This document shows, one piece after another, positions 23,952 to 31,104 of a stretch of DNA of 64,000 nt. Location of the stretch: the NCBI GenBank assembly GCA_913776615.1, contig CAJYPK010000019.1:124001-188000 (forward strand), in the 5' to 3' direction. The stretch's first letter is position 1, and each line of letters starts with the position of its first letter. The stretch is from an uncultured Hymenobacter sp. GTDB taxonomy: Bacteria; Bacteroidota; Bacteroidia; Cytophagales; Hymenobacteraceae. Position numbers and translations under genes: made by a program. The notes under the pieces are model-generated. The model ran no database searches and was not told where the DNA came from. It was given only the letters and a program-made list of their open reading frames with translations.

Positions 23952-24857
23952 GTGAGCCAGCTTATTCCGCTTGAGCGCCCCGGCGCGGGGATGGGAGTGG
24001 GGCCGGTGGCCCCGCGTCCGCCCGCGCCTGAGTTGCGCAACCCGCCCGCCGGTTACACCTACGATGGCAGCTTCGAGGGCCTGCTCACGGTACTGTTCCG
24101 CATTTATGACCGGCGCTCGGCCCCCGCCAGTATCCAGCCCGAGGGGGCGGCCCAGGGCGGGTTGTTTGCCCAGGCGGTGGCCATTGCCACCGACGAAACG
24201 CTGGCTACCCGCACCTGGGACGGCCTGCTGCGCTTCATGCCCGAGCCGGCGCGGGCGCGGCTATACCACGTATTTCTGAGCGAGGACTCCGAGCGTGAGC
24301 TGCTCATTTTCCGCTACGCCGACATGGCTCTGCGGGCGGGTCGCGATATTTCCGAAAACTACGCCGACGCCACCGTGCGGCGCTGCCAGCGGCTGGCCCA
24401 GCAGCTTTTCCGGGAAAAGCACCGCATGGAGGCGTTTGTGCGCTTCGAGAAAGCGCAGGATGGTTTGTTTCACGCCACTATCGAGCCCGATTTCGATACG
24501 TTGCCGCTCATTGCCAGTCACTTCACTAAGCGATACGCCGACCAGCGCTGGCTTATTTTCGATAAGAAGCGTCGCTACGGGTTGTACTACGACCTCACGC
24601 AGACGACCATCGTGGAGTTTGAAACCGGCGGGGCCAGCCCGCGCCGGGGCGAGGTATCGGCCACGGTGCTCGACGAGCGCGAGCCGCTGTATAAAGTACT
24701 GTGGCAGGCTTATTTTGACCATGTCAACATCCCCGAGCGCAAAAACCTGAAGCTTCACCAGCGCCACATCCCGCGTCGCTACTGGAAATACCTGAGCGAA
24801 AAACAACCCCGCGAGCGCCGCTTCGAGCCCATCAAAAACAAGCGGGGAAAAATGTAA
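23952..24857 (+). CDS. DUF4130 (UDG-like) putative DNA repair protein
   Basis: The product has 301 residues from GTG at 23952; an ATG at 23991 is an alternative, and the conserved domain begins later at YTYDGSFEGLLTVLFRIYDR. Family blocks are HRMEAFVRFEKAQDGLFHAT, DTLPLIASHFTKRYADQRWL and LKLHQRHIPRRYWKYLSEKQ. The family is the standing partner of the helix-hairpin-helix radical SAM protein encoded at 21426 and has a C-terminal region related to uracil-DNA glycosylases. The two are inferred to act together on a DNA lesion or modification. The stop codon TAA belongs to a palindromic repeat that begins at the last base of the final Met codon. Confidence 0.87.
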   Translation: MSQLIPLERPGAGMGVGPVAPRPPAPELRNPPAGYTYDGSFEGLLTVLFRIYDRRSAPASIQPEGAAQGGLFAQAVAIATDETLATRTWDGLLRFMPEPARARLYHVFLSEDSERELLIFRYADMALRAGRDISENYADATVRRCQRLAQQLFREKHRMEAFVRFEKAQDGLFHATIEPDFDTLPLIASHFTKRYADQRWLIFDKKRRYGLYYDLTQTTIVEFETGGASPRRGEVSATVLDEREPLYKVLWQAYFDHVNIPERKNLKLHQRHIPRRYWKYLSEKQPRERRFEPIKNKRGKM

Positions 24858-24952
24858 CGTAAGTTTTCGCTTGCGGGCGAGCGCAGCGAGCAGCTACGTG
24901 AGTAGACGTTCGCTCACGTAGCTGCTCGCCCGCAAGCTACAGCTTGCGTTAC
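24854..24952. repeat. Palindromic repeat family D, 99 bp
   Basis: The left arm GTAACGTAAGTTTTCGCTTG and the right arm ending GCTTGCGTTAC (24952) are mirrored, with an inner GGGCGAGCGCAGCGAGCAGC arm. The stop codon of the DUF4130 gene (24855-24857) is inside the left arm. A relative stands at 59203-59295. Confidence 0.85.
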
Positions 24953-24991
24953 AGTGGGGGACGCTAATTTGCGGGCTCAACGCATTTATTC

Positions 24992-25855
24992 ATGAGCACT
25001 ACTTTGGTTTTTGGGGCCTCGGGCCAGTTGGGACAATGCCTGGCACACGTAGCCGGAGAGCGCGGGATGCAGGGCTTGGTTTTTCCGCCCGAAGCCCAGG
25101 CCAACATTTTGAATCCCGAGGGATTGCGCAGCTTATTTGAGCAGCACCGCCCGGCTTACGTCATCAACTGCGCAGCCTACACGGCCGTGGATAAGGCGGA
25201 GGATGAAGTAGCGCTAGCCCGCCAGGTAAACCGCGACGGTGTAGAGTACCTGGCCCGGCTGTGCGGTGAGTTTAGCACCACGCTCGTGCAGGTTTCGACC
25301 GATTTTGTATTCGCCGGCACCGGCAATCAGCCTCTCGTCGAGACCGACGAAGCCACGCCCATCAGCGTTTACGGCCTCACCAAGCTGGAGGGCGAGCAGG
25401 TGATTCCGGCGCTGACTAGTCAGTATTTTATCCTGCGTACCAGCTGGCTGTACTCCGAGTTTGCGGGCAATTTTGTGAAAACCATGCTCCGGCTGGGCCG
25501 CGAGCGCGACGAGCTACGCGTAATCTGGGACCAGGTGGGCACGCCCACCTACGCCATCGACCTGGCCGGCTGCATCCTGCACCTCATTGCCACGCAGAGC
25601 ACCGCCTACGGCCTCTACCACTACAGCAACGAAGGCCTGACCTCGTGGTACGATTTTGCCACGGCCATTTTCGAGCTGAGTGGCCTGCCGACGAAAACAG
25701 TCCCCATCCGCACCGCCGAGTATCCTACCAAAGCCACCCGCCCGGCGTATTCGGTGATGGATAAAACCAAGGTGAAGCAGGCGTTGGGTATTACCATCCC
25801 GCACTGGCGGGCGAGCTTGCAAACGTGCCTGGGGCGGCTTGCGCACCAGCACTAA
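24992..25855 (+). CDS. rfbD: dTDP-4-dehydrorhamnose reductase-like protein
   Basis: The product has 287 residues, an extended short-chain dehydrogenase of RfbD/RmlD size. The NADPH-binding start is STTLVFGASGQLGQCL, the Ser of the catalytic set lies in VQVSTDFVFAGTGNQPLVET, and the YxxxK pair is in SVYGLTKLEGEQVIPALTSQ. The C-terminal DQVGTPTYAIDLAG is the family substrate loop. It would reduce dTDP-4-keto-rhamnose to dTDP-rhamnose for surface polysaccharide. No rfbA, rfbB or rfbC is adjacent, so the exact sugar is uncertain. Confidence 0.85.
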   Translation: MSTTLVFGASGQLGQCLAHVAGERGMQGLVFPPEAQANILNPEGLRSLFEQHRPAYVINCAAYTAVDKAEDEVALARQVNRDGVEYLARLCGEFSTTLVQVSTDFVFAGTGNQPLVETDEATPISVYGLTKLEGEQVIPALTSQYFILRTSWLYSEFAGNFVKTMLRLGRERDELRVIWDQVGTPTYAIDLAGCILHLIATQSTAYGLYHYSNEGLTSWYDFATAIFELSGLPTKTVPIRTAEYPTKATRPAYSVMDKTKVKQALGITIPHWRASLQTCLGRLAHQH

Positions 25856-26184
25856 GTGTTTAGCATAGCTTTTTCTAGTTCAGGAGGTACCTCTCAGCGT
25901 GTCGCTAGGCCATTCGCTTAGTTATGGGGCTGTTTAGAAAGTCTTATCTCATTCTTTAAAGTCGGTCATGCTGAGCTTGCCGAAGCATCTTGCTCGCTTC
26001 GCTAAACGGCTTAATAATGAAACGAGCGAGATGCTTCGGCAAGCTCAGCATGACAATACTTATTTAGACTTGTTGCTTTTTACGCAGCTGGGATAAACTG
26101 TTTTTTGAAAGACAAAACGTACTTGTTGATTGTGCTAACTACCTGTAGCGGCAGAGCTGTAGTAACAGCAAACGAATACTGTTG
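25856..26184. other. Intergenic region with a family A repeat
   Basis: These 329 bases between rfbD and the MFS gene hold one complete family A palindrome (25965-26054). The rest is AT-richer than the neighbours and shows no frame, promoter or terminator I can support. Confidence 0.6.
25965..26054. repeat. Palindromic repeat family A, 90 bp, full copy
   Basis: GTCATGCTGAGCTTGCCGAA at the left end is mirrored at the right end to 26054, and GCATCTTGCTCG has a near mirror inside. Partial copies stand at 14109-14131, 47383-47429 and 63944-63976. Confidence 0.88.
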
Positions 26185-27384
26185 CTATCGCTCATAGCTG
26201 CGATGCACCAGCAGCGCCAGCGCCACTAGCGCCACACCCAAGGTGCACACGCCCAGCCAGCCAAAGTGCATCCAGACCAGCCCACCAACGCCGGAGCCGA
26301 GCGAACCGCCCGTAAAGTAGCCGGTCATGTACACCGTATTGAGGCGGCTGCGGGCCTCGGGACGCAGCGAGAAGACCAGTGTCTGGTTGGAAATGTGGGC
26401 CGCCTGCACCCCGACGTCGAGCAGGATGACGCCGAGCACCAGCCCGACCAGGTAAGCCCCGCCCAGCCCCAGCCCGACGTAAGCCACCAGCGCAAGGATG
26501 ATGCCTACCGTGATGGCAAAGCGCGGCCCCCGGGTATCGGCAACTTTGCCCGCCAGCGGGGCCGCCAGCGCGCCCATTGCCCCGATCAGCCCGAAAAAGC
26601 CCGCCACGTCGCTGCCGTAGTGATAGGCCGGCCCAGCCAGGTAAAACGCGAGGGTGGTCCAGAATACGCTGAAAGCCGCAAAAATGAGCCCGCCCACCAG
26701 CGCCGAGCGCCGCAGGGGGGCCAATTCCTGGGTGAGCGTGAGCAGTGATTGCATGAGCGAAGCGTAGGTGCCCCGGAAGGTCGGGCGGTCGCGGGGCAGG
26801 CGCCAGGCCAGCAGGGCGGCCAACGCCAGCATCAAGCCCGCCGCGCCGCCGAATACCGTGCGCCAGCCCAGGTGCGCGCCCACGTAGCCGCTGACGGTGC
26901 GCGAGAGCAGAATGCCGATGAGCAAGCCGCTCATTACGCGGCCCACGATCCGGCCGCGGTCGGCCTCGGGGGCCAGCGTGGCGGCCATCGGCAGCAGCAG
27001 CTGCGGCACCGACGAGCAGAGGCCGATAAAGACGCTCGCCACCGCCAACAGCAGAAAGCTGGGGGCCACGGCCGCGGCCGTCAGGCAGAGGGCGGCGGCA
27101 CCCAGCATCCAGAGGATGAGATTTTTGCGCTCCAATTTATCGCCCAGCGGTACTATCAGTACCATGCCCAGCGTGTAGCCCACCTGGGTGGCCGTGGCCA
27201 GCAAGCTGGCGCGGCTGTCGGAAATCGAAAAGCTATGGCCGATGGCCGCCAGGAGCGGTTGGTTGTAGTAAATATTGGCCACTACCAGCCCGCAGGTGAG
27301 GGCCATCAGCCACACCAGGGCCTCGCTGAGCCGGGGCTTGGCGGCTTGGTAAGTGGGTAATTCGGAAGTCAGTACGTCGGGCAT
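26185..27384 (-). CDS. MFS transporter (drug/proton antiporter type)
   Basis: The product has 399 residues with twelve predicted membrane helices, the classic major facilitator layout. Examples are LVWLMALTCGLVVANIYYNQ (helix 1), LLAVASVFIGLCSSVPQLLL, and VALVALALLVHRSYER at the end. The loop after helix 2 carries VPLGDKLERKNLI, the family motif A. NIYYNQPLLAAIGHSF is typical of DHA1-type exporters. It would move a small molecule out with protons; the substrate is unknown. It reads in the same direction as the AraC regulator that ends 73 bases upstream of its start and may be under its control. Confidence 0.9.
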   Translation of the reverse strand: MPDVLTSELPTYQAAKPRLSEALVWLMALTCGLVVANIYYNQPLLAAIGHSFSISDSRASLLATATQVGYTLGMVLIVPLGDKLERKNLILWMLGAAALCLTAAAVAPSFLLLAVASVFIGLCSSVPQLLLPMAATLAPEADRGRIVGRVMSGLLIGILLSRTVSGYVGAHLGWRTVFGGAAGLMLALAALLAWRLPRDRPTFRGTYASLMQSLLTLTQELAPLRRSALVGGLIFAAFSVFWTTLAFYLAGPAYHYGSDVAGFFGLIGAMGALAAPLAGKVADTRGPRFAITVGIILALVAYVGLGLGGAYLVGLVLGVILLDVGVQAAHISNQTLVFSLRPEARSRLNTVYMTGYFTGGSLGSGVGGLVWMHFGWLGVCTLGVALVALALLVHRSYER

Positions 27385-27457
27385 GGGAGGTAAAACCAGC
27401 CACCATCCTCGAAAGTTGCGCCCGTATTTAGAAACACGTAGCTCAACAGGAGCGCGG

Positions 27458-28384
27458 CTACTGCTTTTTGTAGGCGCCGGGCGTCATGCCTTCGTATTTT
27501 TTAAAGAGTGCCTGGAAATACGACAGGTTGTTGAACCCGGCCCGCAGGCAGACGTCGGCCACGCTGAGCAGCGGCTGGCGTAGCAGGCGCTTAGCTTCGG
27601 CCAGCCGCTCGCGCACGATGTACTCGACGGGCGTGAGGCCAAACTCGCGCTTGAACAACCGGAAAAACGTGGCCTTGCTCATGCAGGCCAGCTCGCTCAG
27701 CTGCTCCACCGACAACTTATCGGCCAAATGGTCCTTGATGTGCTGCACGACTGCCGCGAAGCGGTGCGTGGTAAGGTGCCGGGCGTAATCCTGAAAAATC
27801 AGCTCGCGGGCCTGGGTTTGCATGAGGCGCACCAGCAGTTCTTGGAGGGTGAAGCCAGCCAGCACATCCTTGGCGGCATCGGTGGTGCGCGATACGGCCA
27901 CCAGGCGCTCCAGCGTACCCGTGAGCTCGGGGGTGTTGGTGAGGTGGGCATAGTCGGGGCCCGCCAGCGCCCAGGGCGCGTGGGCCTCGGCGCGGGGATA
28001 GCGTTCATTCAGTAAGTCAACGGTTTGGCGAATGGTGTCGGGCGCGATGGCCACCGCCAGGCACTGCGTGGGCTGGCCCGGGCACGCCTCGGGGAAGTCG
28101 ATTTCCATCAGCTCATCCTCGCCCACCACCACCGTTTCGCCGGGCAGGTAATCGAAGGCCGGGCGGTCGGGAAGGTGCATCACCTTTTTACCCCGCAGCA
28201 TGGTGGTGAGGGCCAGCCCGTCGAGGCGTAAGGGTACCCGGTGGGCCGCCTGGTGCGTCTCGAAAATAGTGAGCTCGAAGGCGTCGAGGGCGAATACCGT
28301 GCGGTTTTCAACCAAGGAGTGCAGCCGGTTGAGCGCCAAAGGGGGCACGGCGGCGGGGAGATGAACGCGGGTGGGCATGGACAT
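27458..28384 (-). CDS. AraC-family transcriptional regulator
   Basis: The product has 308 residues. The first 190 resemble the AraC N-terminal effector domain (ALTTMLRGKKVMHLPDRPAF; LPGETVVVGEDELMEIDFPE). The last 100 contain two helix-turn-helix motifs (LSVEQLSELACMSKATFFRL; VADVCLRAGFNNLSYFQALF). The divergent aldehyde dehydrogenase gene starts 187 bases away. Regulators of this subtype commonly control adjacent aldehyde dehydrogenase and DUF779 genes, as here. A TGCGAC direct repeat with 21-bp spacing in the shared promoter region is a candidate binding site. Confidence 0.9.
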   Translation of the reverse strand: MSMPTRVHLPAAVPPLALNRLHSLVENRTVFALDAFELTIFETHQAAHRVPLRLDGLALTTMLRGKKVMHLPDRPAFDYLPGETVVVGEDELMEIDFPEACPGQPTQCLAVAIAPDTIRQTVDLLNERYPRAEAHAPWALAGPDYAHLTNTPELTGTLERLVAVSRTTDAAKDVLAGFTLQELLVRLMQTQARELIFQDYARHLTTHRFAAVVQHIKDHLADKLSVEQLSELACMSKATFFRLFKREFGLTPVEYIVRERLAEAKRLLRQPLLSVADVCLRAGFNNLSYFQALFKKYEGMTPGAYKKQ

Positions 28385-28465
28385 AGGCTGGGAGGAGAGG
28401 CCGGATCACACTTTTTTCGCCGGTACTATCGTGTTGAGTAAGCACTTACTAACATCGACGCAAGT

Positions 28466-28492
28466 TGCGACAATTCCCGCATTTTCTGCGAC
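28466..28492 (+). promoter_or_regulatory. TGCGAC direct repeat, candidate AraC-type binding site
   Basis: TGCGACAAT (28466) and TGCGACGAT (28487) are in the same orientation, 21 bases apart, which is two helical turns. They lie about 33 bases upstream of CACCTTTG (28525-28532), the likely -7 element of the aldehyde dehydrogenase promoter, which lacks a clear -33 TTG. An activator site in place of the -33 box fits. A separate dyad AGTAAGCACTTACT lies at 28438-28451. Confidence 0.45.
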
Positions 28493-28571
28493 GATACCAC
28501 AATCAGTGAACCTCGGGGGTGGGCCACCTTTGTCGCGTTCTCCCACCTAGCTCCATTTTTCCCTTTTCGTC

Positions 28572-30101
28572 ATGGCAGAAACGCTTGAAGCACCCACCAC
28601 CCTGGTGGCCCGGCCCCAGTTTAAGTCGCACTACGACAATTTCATCGGGGGCAAATGGGTGGCCCCGGTCAAGGGCCAGTATTTTGACAACCCGTCGCCC
28701 ATCGACGGCAAGAATTTTACGAAGGTCGCCCGCTCGACTAAGGAGGATATCGACCTGGCGCTCGACGCCGCGCACGCCGCCTTCCAGACCTGGAGCAAAA
28801 CCTCGGCCACCGAGCGCAGCAACATTCTCCAGAAAATCGCCAACCGCATCGAAGAAAACCTGCCCATGCTGGCGGCCGTGGAGTGCGTGGAAAATGGCAA
28901 AGCCATCCGCGAAACCACCTATGCCGACCTGCCGCTGGTGGTCGATCACTTTCGCTATTTCGCCAGCGTAATCCGGGCCGAGGAAGGCAACGCTACCGAG
29001 CTGAATGCCACCACCGTTTCGCTCAATATCAACGAGCCGCTGGGGGTGGTCGGTCAGATTATCCCTTGGAATTTCCCGCTGCTGATGGCCACCTGGAAGC
29101 TCGCCCCGGCGATGGCCGCCGGCTGCACCGTAGTGATGAAGCCCGCCGAGCAAACGCCCGCCAGCATCATGGTGCTGATGGAGCTGCTCGAAGACCTCAT
29201 TCCGGCCGGTGTGGTCAACGTGGTCAACGGCTTCGGCCTCGAAGCGGGCAAGCCGCTGGCCTCGTCGCCGCGCATTCAGAAGGCCAGCTTCACGGGCGAG
29301 ACTACCACCGGCCGCCTCATCATGCAGTACGCCGCCGAAAACCTCATCCCGGTGACGATGGAGCTGGGCGGCAAGTCGCCCAACATCTTCTTCAAAAGCG
29401 TACTCGATGCCGACGACGATTTTCTCGACAAGGCCATCGAAGGTGCGGTGATGTTTGCCCTGAACCAGGGCGAGATCTGCACCTGCCCCTCGCGCATGCT
29501 CGTGCACGAAGACATTTACGACGAATTCATTGCCCGGGTCATCGAGCGGGTAAAAGCCATCAAGCTCGGCAATCCGCTCGACATGAGCACGATGATGGGC
29601 GCCCAGGCCAGCAACGACCAGTACGAGAAAATCCTGAGCTACCTCGAAATCGGCAAGGCCGAAGGGGCCGAAGTGCTCGTGGGCGGCGAGGCCTACACCC
29701 AGCCCGACGGCGCGCTGGGGGAGGGGTACTACATCCAGCCCACCATGTTCCGGGGGCACAATAAAATGCGCATTTTCCAGGAGGAAATCTTCGGCCCGGT
29801 GGTATCCGTCACCACCTTCAAAACGGTTGAGGAAGCCATCGCCATCGCCAACGACACGCTCTACGGCCTCGGCGCGGGCGTGTGGACGCGCGACGCCCAC
29901 GAGCTGTACCAGGTGCCCCGCGCCATCCAGGCCGGCCGCGTGTGGGTCAACTGCTACCACGACTACCCGGCCGGTGCGCCCTTCGGCGGCTACAAAGCCT
30001 CCGGCTTCGGCCGCGAAAACCACAAAATGATGCTGGCCCACTACCGCCAGAATAAAAACATGCTCATCAGCTACAGCGAAAAGCCCCTGGGTTTTTTCTA
30101 A
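28572..30101 (+). CDS. Aldehyde dehydrogenase (NAD+)
   Basis: The product has 509 residues, the size of the acetaldehyde/betaine aldehyde dehydrogenase group. The catalytic Cys303 lies in [20 protein letters not shown] and the general base Glu in [16 protein letters not shown]. The Rossmann-type nucleotide site is [20 protein letters not shown]. It oxidises aldehydes to acids in the cytoplasm. The pairing with a DUF779 gene 609 bases downstream and a divergent AraC regulator matches a known arrangement in alcohol or aldehyde catabolism. The second Cys two residues after the nucleophile is normal in this group. Confidence 0.95.
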   Translation: MAETLEAPTTLVARPQFKSHYDNFIGGKWVAPVKGQYFDNPSPIDGKNFTKVARSTKEDIDLALDAAHAAFQTWSKTSATERSNILQKIANRIEENLPMLAAVECVENGKAIRETTYADLPLVVDHFRYFASVIRAEEGNATELNATTVSLNINEPLGVVGQIIPWNFPLLMATWKLAPAMAAGCTVVMKPAEQTPASIMVLMELLEDLIPAGVVNVVNGFGLEAGKPLASSPRIQKASFTGETTTGRLIMQYAAENLIPVTMELGGKSPNIFFKSVLDADDDFLDKAIEGAVMFALNQGEICTCPSRMLVHEDIYDEFIARVIERVKAIKLGNPLDMSTMMGAQASNDQYEKILSYLEIGKAEGAEVLVGGEAYTQPDGALGEGYYIQPTMFRGHNKMRIFQEEIFGPVVSVTTFKTVEEAIAIANDTLYGLGAGVWTRDAHELYQVPRAIQAGRVWVNCYHDYPAGAPFGGYKASGFGRENHKMMLAHYRQNKNMLISYSEKPLGFF

Positions 30102-30107
30102 AGAATG

Positions 30108-30133
30108 TAGGGTAAGCTTCAGCTTGCCCCGCG
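30108..30133. repeat. Partial family D-like repeat
   Basis: GGGTAAGCTTCAGCTTGCCC is a short hairpin with the AAGCTT-AGCTT core of family D, seven bases after the aldehyde dehydrogenase stop. Confidence 0.5.
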
Positions 30134-30178
30134 CCCGGCCGAACCACCCAAGGCAAGCCCCAACTCGCCCCACGCAAC

Positions 30179-30212
30179 AGGCTACCGCTGACCAAACCAG
30201 CGGTAGCCTTTC
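30179..30212 (+). terminator. Intrinsic terminator after aldehyde dehydrogenase
   Basis: Perfect 12-base arms AGGCTACCGCTG (30179-30190) and CAGCGGTAGCCT (30198-30209) are followed by TTCG, so the T run is weak. It separates aldehyde dehydrogenase from the next two genes. Confidence 0.7.
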
Positions 30213-30265
30213 GTGCAACCATCAGCGTCAAAAAGGGTACCTATCTACCATAGCATACTTCTCCT

Positions 30266-30697
30266 ATGAACCAGCTAGTACCCGGCCCAGCCCTCTTACT
30301 GCTAACTACCCTAAGCGCCCACGCCCAGCTCCTGCCCGTACCCAACGTGCGCAACCCCGACTGGGTACAAACGGATACCAAGCTCGGCTTCCGCCCCAGC
30401 CGCCCCGATTCGCTACCCGGCAGCCGCGACCGCATGCCCATTGCCGACCCCAGCCGCGGCACTGCCGCCCGCATACCCAACGCGCAACGGAGAAACCTGC
30501 TGAACATCGGTAACACGTACCGCTACTGGGATGCCGACCGCCGGCTGACCTACGAGTGGCAGGCCCGCTCCGGCAGCGCCGCCCCCGATAGCACCGTGAC
30601 GGTGTATCAGCAAGCTACCGGCGCCACCTTTACCTACCGTCGGCGCGTAGCCCCGCCCACCGTGCAGGGGCAGCTCTTGCTAGGTCCGTCCAGATAA
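30266..30697 (+). CDS. Secreted hypothetical protein
   Basis: The product has 143 residues with a signal peptide (MNQLVPGPALLLLTTLSAHA, cleaved before QLLP). The mature part is rich in Arg, Pro and Ala, with PDWVQTDTKLGFRPSRPDSL near the start. It continues NIGNTYRYWDADRRLTYEWQ, suggesting a small beta-rich periplasmic or surface domain. It lies between aldehyde dehydrogenase and DUF779 on the same strand, after a terminator, but is probably unrelated to aldehyde metabolism. No family is recognised. Confidence 0.65.
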   Translation: MNQLVPGPALLLLTTLSAHAQLLPVPNVRNPDWVQTDTKLGFRPSRPDSLPGSRDRMPIADPSRGTAARIPNAQRRNLLNIGNTYRYWDADRRLTYEWQARSGSAAPDSTVTVYQQATGATFTYRRRVAPPTVQGQLLLGPSR

Positions 30698-30709
30698 TAA
30701 TTCTTCATC

Positions 30710-31102
30710 ATGTCTACTCCCCGCGTACTCAGCACGACCGCCGCCGAGGCCACCATCGACCTGCTCCGCGAGGAGCACGGCCCGCTCATGTTTCACCAGA
30801 GCGGGGGCTGCTGCGACGGCTCCTCGCCCATGTGCTTTGCCAAGGGTGAGTTTCGGGTGGGGGCCAACGACGTGTGGCTGGGGCAAATTCACGGCTGCGA
30901 TTTCTTTATGAGCGCCAGCCAGTTCGACTATTGGAAACACACCCAGCTGACAGTGGACGTGGTGAAGGGCCGGGGCGCCAGCTTCTCGCTCGAAATTCCG
31001 CTGGGCGTGCGGTTTCTCATTCGCTCGCGGCTGTTCACGGCGGAAGAGGAGCAAAATCTGGTTCCGGTGCTGGACGGCGAAACCGCGCTGGCCAACGGCT
31101 AG
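30710..31102 (+). CDS. DUF779 domain protein
   Basis: The product has 130 residues. The cysteine-rich block HQSGGCCDGSSPMCFAKGEF and the following IHGCDFFMSASQFDYWKHTQ are the family's conserved motifs. DUF779 proteins are small cytoplasmic proteins encoded next to aldehyde dehydrogenases of acetaldehyde or alcohol metabolism; the CC-x5-C cysteines suggest metal binding, but no activity is known. It begins 12 bases after the secreted hypothetical gene and ends two bases before the convergent pbpC stop. Confidence 0.9.
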   Translation: MSTPRVLSTTAAEATIDLLREEHGPLMFHQSGGCCDGSSPMCFAKGEFRVGANDVWLGQIHGCDFFMSASQFDYWKHTQLTVDVVKGRGASFSLEIPLGVRFLIRSRLFTAEEEQNLVPVLDGETALANG

Positions 31103-31104
31103 GG

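Noticed and set aside
28503..30218. A 571-codon open frame on the minus strand opposite the aldehyde dehydrogenase gene
   Set aside because: The dehydrogenase on the plus strand has all family motifs. GC-rich third positions routinely leave long antisense frames, and this one has no recognisable domain.
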